Positions 5,804 through 9,481 of a stretch of DNA of 9,481 nucleotides are shown one piece after another (the stretch's first letter is position 1; every line of letters starts with the position of its first letter). Both the position numbers and the translations under genes were made by a program. The DNA comes from an uncultured Verrucomicrobia subdivision 3 bacterium. Its GTDB lineage: Bacteria > Verrucomicrobiota > Verrucomicrobiia > Limisphaerales > UBA11358. Under the pieces are notes generated by a model. It was not told the DNA's origin, did no database searches, and was given only the letters and a program-made list of their open reading frames with translations. The stretch is from contig CAIOUK010000153.1 of the NCBI GenBank assembly GCA_903861445.1, positions 1 to 9,481 of the forward strand, given 5' to 3'.

Positions 5804-8050
5804 ATGAATAAATTCATCCTGATCCGGATGATGCTAGGAGTATTGGCTTTCAACCTATCGGCAAAAGCCCAAGACGCGCCCTCGGGCTTGCTTTGCGACT
5901 TGCTGACGCATCCCGAACAAAGCCTGATTACCGATGCCAAACCCGATTTTGGCTGGATCGTGAACGCGAGCCACGCGGACGAAGTCCAGTCGGCTTACCA
6001 GATTCTCGTCAGTTCCAGCCCGGAAAAACTGGCCCAAGGCCAAGGCGACTTGTGGGATTCGGGAAAAGTCGTTTCGACCCAATCCATCAATGTGAATTAT
6101 GCGGGGAACGCCTTGCAATCCTCGACTTCCTACTGGTGGAAAGTTCGCACTTGGAACAAGGCCGGCCAGCCTTCTGCTTATAGCCAGCCGCAACGCTTTA
6201 ATACTGGGGAGTTGAACCGCGTGAAATCGTGGCCGGGCGAAAGCCGGTGGCTGCAAATTCCCGATGCGGCGGGCAAGCCGATGTGGACTTTCGAGGACCG
6301 GTCGCCGGTGAACTATCACCCATTCGCGCCGGTCAAGATGGCCACCAACACCGATAGCTCAACTTTCATTGATTTTGGGCGGGCCGCTTTCGCCGCGCTG
6401 AATCTGACCCTGACGTGGCAGCCCAGCAATCTCGCCACCAATCAATGCACCATCAATATTGATGTGGGTGAGAAGAACCGGGGCAATGCGGTGGAACAAA
6501 AACCGGGCGGCGGAATTATTCACGCGCGGTTTCAACTGACGCTCCAGCCCGGCAAACATTCCTACGCGGTTCCGATTCCCCGATTCGTGCCGCATTTTCC
6601 CGAGAGTCAATCTCTGCCCAAGCAAATACGCGAGGTGATTCCGTTTCGCTATTGCCAGGTTTGGCCGGGAACGGAAAGCGTCACGGTGGCAGGCGCGGAG
6701 CAACTCCGGTTGAACATCGAGTTCGATGACCAGGCTTCGTCTTTTGACTCTTCGAGCGCGGCGCTGAACCAAGTCTATGACCTCTGCAAATATTCGATCA
6801 AAGTGAACACTTTCAATGGTGATTATGCTGGCAGCCAGCGGGAACGGATGCTCTACGAGGCGGATAGTTACATCCAGCAGGTCAGCCACTATGCGATTGA
6901 CCGCGAATTCGCAATTGCCCGCTATAGTTCCGCCAACATGATTTATCACGCCACCTGGCCGACGGAATGGATTCCACATACGGTTTTCATGGCCTATGCG
7001 GATTATCTTTACACGGGAAACACCAAATTCATTTCCAAATACTACGACCAGTTGAAACCCAAAACCTTGATCGCCTTGGCGGGCGACGACGGCCTGATCA
7101 GCAGCCGGAACGATTTGCAAACACCGGATTTTTTGAAATCAATCCATTACCCGCATGGGAAACTGCGGGATATCGTGGATTGGCCGAGGGGGGAAACAGA
7201 CCACTTTGCCTTCTGCCCCACTAACTCGGTCGTCAACGCTTTCCATTATCGGGCGCTCGTGTTGATGGAAAAAATTGCCACCGCCCTCAACAAACCTGAT
7301 GACATCACCTTTTACCATCAGCGCGCCGAACGAGTCAAAGCCGCCTTTAATGAAAATTTTTATGACGCGCAACGGGGGATTTATGTTGATGGCATCGGCA
7401 CCAAACACGCCTCGATTCACGCCAACTTTTTTCCGCTGGCCTTTGGCCTCGTCCCGCCAGACCGTCGCACCAAGGTAGTTGAATTCATCAAATCCCGGGG
7501 CATGGCATGCAGCGTCTATCCCACCATCTATCTGCTCGAAGCGCTTTACGACGCGGGCGAAGATCGCTATGCCCTCGACTTGATGACTGCCGACACCGAC
7601 CGGAGCTGGCTCAACATGATCCGCGCCGGTTCCACCGTCACCACGGAAGCGTGGGATGTAAAATACAAGGCCAACGAAGGTTGGACCCACGCTTGGAGCA
7701 CCGCGCCGGTTCAAATCATCCCGCGAAAAATTATGGGCATCGAACCGTTGGAGCCAGGCTTCGGCAAAGTTCTCATCAAACCCAGACCGGGCAATCTGGC
7801 GAAAGCCAAAGTTCTCTACCCGACGATTCGGGGGCCAATTTCGGTGGAGTTCGATCGTGGAAATAAGCTCGATTCATTCCAACTGATTGTCTCGATTCCG
7901 GCCAACATGACGGCCGAAGTGGCACTGCCCGTTTCAAGAAAATCATCTAGGAATGTTACCTGTGACGGGCATCCGGTTCCGGCGCGTGTCGAAGGTGACT
8001 ATCTCCTTATCGACTCAATTGGCTCGGGAAAGCATATTTTTTCTGAATAA
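5804..8050 (+). CDS. Secreted alpha-L-rhamnosidase, GH78-like
   Basis: A 748-aa product from the ATG at 5804. It opens with a signal peptide (MNKFILIRMMLGVLAFNLSA, cleavage near AKA-Q at 22), so the enzyme is exported. The frame is open back to an ATG at 5633, but the extra 57 residues would precede the signal and look non-coding. Residues about 27-135 form the Ig/FnIII-like N-terminal domain of bacterial rhamnosidases (AYQILVSSS, GDLWDSGKV, SYWWKVRTWN). A beta-rich domain follows, then the (alpha/alpha)6 catalytic domain from about 315. The acid motif QRERMLYEAD places Glu347 and Asp354 seven residues apart, as in GH78, and GSTVTTEAWD supplies the second conserved Glu (615). THAWSTAP and IEPLEPGFGKVLIKP mark the C-terminal beta domain. 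The enzyme should release terminal L-rhamnose from plant or algal glycans. The first catalytic Asp of the usual D-x4-E motif is replaced by Ala342 or displaced to Asp340. The gene diverges from the sigma operon and stands alone. Confidence 0.9.
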   Translation: MNKFILIRMMLGVLAFNLSAKAQDAPSGLLCDLLTHPEQSLITDAKPDFGWIVNASHADEVQSAYQILVSSSPEKLAQGQGDLWDSGKVVSTQSINVNYAGNALQSSTSYWWKVRTWNKAGQPSAYSQPQRFNTGELNRVKSWPGESRWLQIPDAAGKPMWTFEDRSPVNYHPFAPVKMATNTDSSTFIDFGRAAFAALNLTLTWQPSNLATNQCTINIDVGEKNRGNAVEQKPGGGIIHARFQLTLQPGKHSYAVPIPRFVPHFPESQSLPKQIREVIPFRYCQVWPGTESVTVAGAEQLRLNIEFDDQASSFDSSSAALNQVYDLCKYSIKVNTFNGDYAGSQRERMLYEADSYIQQVSHYAIDREFAIARYSSANMIYHATWPTEWIPHTVFMAYADYLYTGNTKFISKYYDQLKPKTLIALAGDDGLISSRNDLQTPDFLKSIHYPHGKLRDIVDWPRGETDHFAFCPTNSVVNAFHYRALVLMEKIATALNKPDDITFYHQRAERVKAAFNENFYDAQRGIYVDGIGTKHASIHANFFPLAFGLVPPDRRTKVVEFIKSRGMACSVYPTIYLLEALYDAGEDRYALDLMTADTDRSWLNMIRAGSTVTTEAWDVKYKANEGWTHAWSTAPVQIIPRKIMGIEPLEPGFGKVLIKPRPGNLAKAKVLYPTIRGPISVEFDRGNKLDSFQLIVSIPANMTAEVALPVSRKSSRNVTCDGHPVPARVEGDYLLIDSIGSGKHIFSE

Positions 8051-8335
8051 GATGAGTGCAGGGGGTGTTGTCTGCGTAGCGGGTCAAATCCATCGTGCCC
8101 TTCTTATTTTTGGTGGACCAGCAAAAAAGAAGCGAGGCCGGACACTACTCCGGCCTCGCAACACCAACCCAAATTTTGCGGTGAGTCACTACTTCACCGC
8201 CAGCAACAAGAATACTTTAGCAGATGCCTGGCAACTGGCTTGTCACCAGTGTTGGTTACACGGTTTGAACGGGAGTGTGCCTATGACGTAGGCAGATAGT
8301 TTGAAAAACTGAATGTTTATGCGGGTGGAAGTGGT
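8051..8335. other. Intergenic region with hairpins, no convincing gene
   Basis: No frame in these 285 bp looks coding. A plus-strand frame overlapping the end of the rhamnosidase and running to 8291 has a low-complexity, gene-unlike product. Besides the terminator-like hairpin at 8132-8159 there are two smaller stems: 8178-8184 with 8194-8200 (7 bp) and 8278-8283 with 8289-8294 (6 bp, 5-nt loop). No tRNA-like fold was found. Confidence 0.55.
8121..8159 (-). terminator. Terminator-like hairpin for leftward transcription
   Basis: A perfect 11-bp stem (8132-8142 with 8149-8159) closes a 6-nt loop. On the minus strand it is followed by TTCTTTTTT, a T-rich run, whereas on the plus strand no T run follows. 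It therefore suits the end of the leftward 172-aa/43-aa transcript better than the rhamnosidase transcript, although read-through from the left must also cross the stem. Confidence 0.6.
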
Positions 8336-8467
8336 CTAATTCAGACGCGGATTTTTGACGGCCTTTTTGGGCTTGGTTTTCTTCGGCATGGGCGGGGCAG
8401 ATGCGATGCGCTTAACGGCTTCTTCAAAGCTGACGCCTTTCAATCTCAAATCAATGGCTTTCGGCAT
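8336..8467 (-). CDS. Small basic protein of unknown function (43 aa)
   Basis: A 43-codon frame from ATG at 8467 to TAG. The product starts MPKAIDLRLKGVSFEEAVKR and continues IASAPPMPKKTKPKKAVKN. The first half looks like a short strand followed by an amphipathic helix ('F-E-E-A-V-K-R'), and the second half is a Lys/Pro-rich tail that could contact nucleic acid. Such a compact 'strand, helix, basic tail' layout is seen in small antitoxin-like or DNA-associated proteins, but I cannot assign a family. It lies 33 nt after the TGA of the 172-aa gene and in the same frame, so it is either a co-transcribed small gene or the tail of that gene after a stop mutation. No Shine-Dalgarno site is visible. 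Confidence 0.5.
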   Translation of the reverse strand: MPKAIDLRLKGVSFEEAVKRIASAPPMPKKTKPKKAVKNPRLN

Positions 8468-8500
8468 GGCGTTTTGAATGTGGCTGAAACTGGCGGCAAG

Positions 8501-9019
8501 TCAAGCGGACGGTTTGGTTGTGTCCTGATAGGTCAGCCATGCGTTAATCAGGTCGCGCAATATGGTTAGCCTTTTGCAACTCGCCTTTACCATTTCAGCC
8601 CTTACTTCGCAGTCGTGCCAATCTGTTAAGTCTTCCAAAATTCTAATCAGATCGTCCGTGTCGTAAAAAAACTCCTCGAATAAATCTTCCCATTGATTTG
8701 TATAATCCTTAAATTCCCTGCGGTTTTCAGCGGCTTTTTTTCGATGAATTTTGAACCGCCTCAAATGCTCTTTTGCTTGCCGTTTCTGTCTCATTGATTG
8801 CTTCCCGTATCCGCGCTCATAAGCCCGCGCCATTTCCTTTCTGCGGAATGCTCCGCCGCTTTGCATGAAGTTAATCCATCGGGTTAATGCGCGGCTTTTA
8901 ACAAAATAAAAATGGCCGCCATTGGTTTTCTTCGTTCCCGGCACAACCCCGGCCATTGCCAATCGCCATGCGTGAACTCTGTGGACGTGAATCTCAATGG
9001 CAAGTTCGCCAATTCTCAT
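8501..9019 (-). CDS. Putative DNA-binding protein with excisionase/MerR-like N-terminal motif
   Basis: A 172-aa product. Residues 1-50 (MRIGELAIEIHVHRVHAWRL, then AGVVPGTKKTNGGHFYFVKS and ALTRWI) fit the winged-helix pattern of excisionase and MerR-type DNA-binding domains: helix-turn-helix, then 'G-x-(I/V)-P-G-x-(R/K)-K-T-x-G-G-H-x-x-F', then a 'L-x-x-W-I' helix. The middle, residues about 58-105, is very basic and helical (RRKEMARAYERGYGKQSMRQ), and the last 60 residues are acidic then amphipathic (LFEEFFYDTDDLIRILEDL). Excisionases are usually 60-90 aa, so this is a motif plus a long unknown extension. The start at 9019 is needed to keep the first helix; no ribosome site is seen. It faces a 358-bp control region with repeats that it might bind. 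It may belong to an integrated element, but no integrase is in the window. Confidence 0.65.
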   Translation of the reverse strand: MRIGELAIEIHVHRVHAWRLAMAGVVPGTKKTNGGHFYFVKSRALTRWINFMQSGGAFRRKEMARAYERGYGKQSMRQKRQAKEHLRRFKIHRKKAAENRREFKDYTNQWEDLFEEFFYDTDDLIRILEDLTDWHDCEVRAEMVKASCKRLTILRDLINAWLTYQDTTKPSA

Positions 9020-9103
9020 AAATGTAACAGTGGTTTTTGGCGTTTTCGGCCTGTTGAAACGGCTGTTTTATTGGATGGCGGCCTAAAACGTAACATTGGA
9101 TTT
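9020..9103 (+). repeat. 18-bp direct repeat next to the excisionase-like gene
   Basis: aaatgtaacagtggtttt at 9020-9037 and aaacgtaacattggattt at 9086-9103 match at 15 of 18 positions, with starts 66 bp apart. The first copy directly abuts the start codon of the 172-aa gene. A partial third match, aaatgtaa, is at 9308-9315. Spaced direct repeats are the usual binding pattern for excisionase-like proteins and also suit autoregulation. Confidence 0.45.
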
Positions 9104-9130
9104 AGCAGATTGCGAAGGCTCCAACAAAAT

Positions 9131-9153
9131 AAAAGGGGATGTTTTTCCCTTTT
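9131..9153. terminator. Weak hairpin, possible leftward terminator
   Basis: aaaaggg at 9131-9137 pairs with ccctttt at 9147-9153 around a 9-nt loop. On the minus strand it is followed by TTTTATTTTG counting the end of the stem, so it could stop leftward transcripts, but the stem is short. Confidence 0.3.
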
Positions 9154-9193
9154 GCGGCCTCGAAACCGCCAACAGGTGAATTGAAATTTAGAG

Positions 9194-9250
9194 ACCGCTT
9201 TGGTTCCAAAATACCCGCGCCTGGGTTTTTCGAGTTGGAACTGGAGCGGT
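9194..9250. repeat. Imperfect inverted repeat, 16-bp arms
   Basis: Arms 9194-9209 (accgctttggttccaa) and 9235-9250 (ttggaactggagcggt) are inverted copies at 13 of 16 positions. Between them lies a smaller stem, acccg...tgggt (9213-9226), followed by ttttt. The whole could fold as a stem-loop RNA or serve as a protein-binding site; on the plus strand the inner stem resembles a weak terminator. Confidence 0.45.
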
Positions 9251-9377
9251 TTTCTATTTGTCGGTTGACGAAACAAGTCATGCGCACACTTCAGATAGAG
9301 GTGAATGAAATGTAAGAAAAACTAGAAGTCTAAAAATAGGTGTTAGCGAGCGGTCAAAACCGGCCAGTCGAGAGCGA

Positions 9378-9481
9378 ATGAAAACCAGCCACTTTGAGGA
9401 ACGCATTGCGTTGCGTGCGACAGATGTTGCACAAAGACGCGATGAATCAACTCAACGTGAGCTTACAACATTCAATAACGA
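9378..9481 (+). CDS. N-terminal part of an unknown protein (runs off the window)
   Basis: From the ATG at 9378 the frame is open for 34 codons to the window edge. The product begins MKTSHFEERIALRATDVAQR and continues RDESTQRELTTFNN, a strongly charged helical start with no signal peptide, so it is probably cytoplasmic. The frame is open upstream to a TGA at 9306-9308, but no other ATG lies between. No clear ribosome site precedes it. It diverges from the 172-aa gene. The family cannot be judged from so short a piece. Confidence 0.4.
   Translation, partial: MKTSHFEERIALRATDVAQRRDESTQRELTTFNN

Larger units (their letters stand above)
9020..9377. promoter_or_regulatory. Divergent intergenic control region
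   Basis: 358 bp separate the leftward 172-aa gene from the rightward partial gene. It holds an 18-bp direct repeat (9020-9037 and 9086-9103), a hairpin at 9131-9153, and a longer inverted repeat at 9194-9250. Two overlapping minus-strand frames of 60-86 codons cross it; their products are Arg/Lys/Pro-rich or lack any pattern, so I treat them as chance. Promoters for both flanking genes should lie here, but no hexamer pair is convincing. Confidence 0.5.

Noticed and set aside
6359..7714. Long minus-strand frames (253 and 191 codons) opposite the rhamnosidase.
   Set aside because: They lie wholly within a gene with clear GH78 motifs, and their products are biased shadows (His/Arg/Val-rich) with no recognisable pattern.
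8160..8300. Possible tRNA or structured RNA suggested by several short stems.
   Set aside because: The stems do not combine into a cloverleaf and no conserved tRNA bases (TTCRA loop, CCA end) are in the right places.
9016..9287. Two minus-strand frames of 86 and 61 codons upstream of the excisionase-like gene.
   Set aside because: They overlap each other and the direct and inverted repeats, have no ribosome site, and their products are basic and patternless.

Overview
The window looks like chromosomal DNA of a Verrucomicrobiota-type bacterium (Pedosphaera/Limisphaerales-like is my best guess). The reasons are the style of the protein families (single-anchor envelope proteins of unknown function next to an ECF sigma factor, a secreted GH78-type rhamnosidase), start codons mostly without Shine-Dalgarno sites, and repeat debris of the 'NRKDAK' type. 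No rRNA, tRNA, CRISPR array or transposase gene was seen, so the taxonomy is inference.

Layout. Bases 1-497 (+) hold the 3' end of an acetolactate synthase large-subunit gene, followed by a strong hairpin (530-560) that also lies downstream of a leftward gene set. From about 5507 down to 640 a leftward set of genes runs: ECF sigma factor, a 143-aa single-pass membrane protein overlapping it by 4 nt (ATGA), a 594-aa membrane-anchored protein starting 3 nt after the previous stop, a 472-aa membrane-anchored TPR protein, a 36-codon remnant of another gene, and a small exported helical protein. The first three are clearly one translationally coupled unit. The last two intact genes are each preceded by a copy of the same 57-bp repeat (93% identical), so they may be later additions or separately controlled.

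Diverging from the sigma gene is a secreted alpha-L-rhamnosidase (GH78-like, 5804-8050 +). The roughly 300 bp between the sigma and rhamnosidase starts contain three copies of tcgtgtca. Bases 8051-8335 have no convincing gene but contain hairpins, one of which (8132-8159) is placed to terminate leftward transcription.

The right end (8336-9481) is visibly more A/T-rich and looks accessory. It has a 43-codon ORF and a 172-aa protein with an excisionase/MerR-like N-terminal DNA-binding motif, both leftward, then a 358-bp divergent control region with an 18-bp direct repeat and inverted repeats, then the start of a rightward ORF that leaves the window.

Working model (inference): the sigma factor and its small membrane partner form a signalling pair that controls the envelope genes downstream, and possibly the divergent rhamnosidase. 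The functions of the 143-, 594-, 472- and 127-aa proteins are not known to me.
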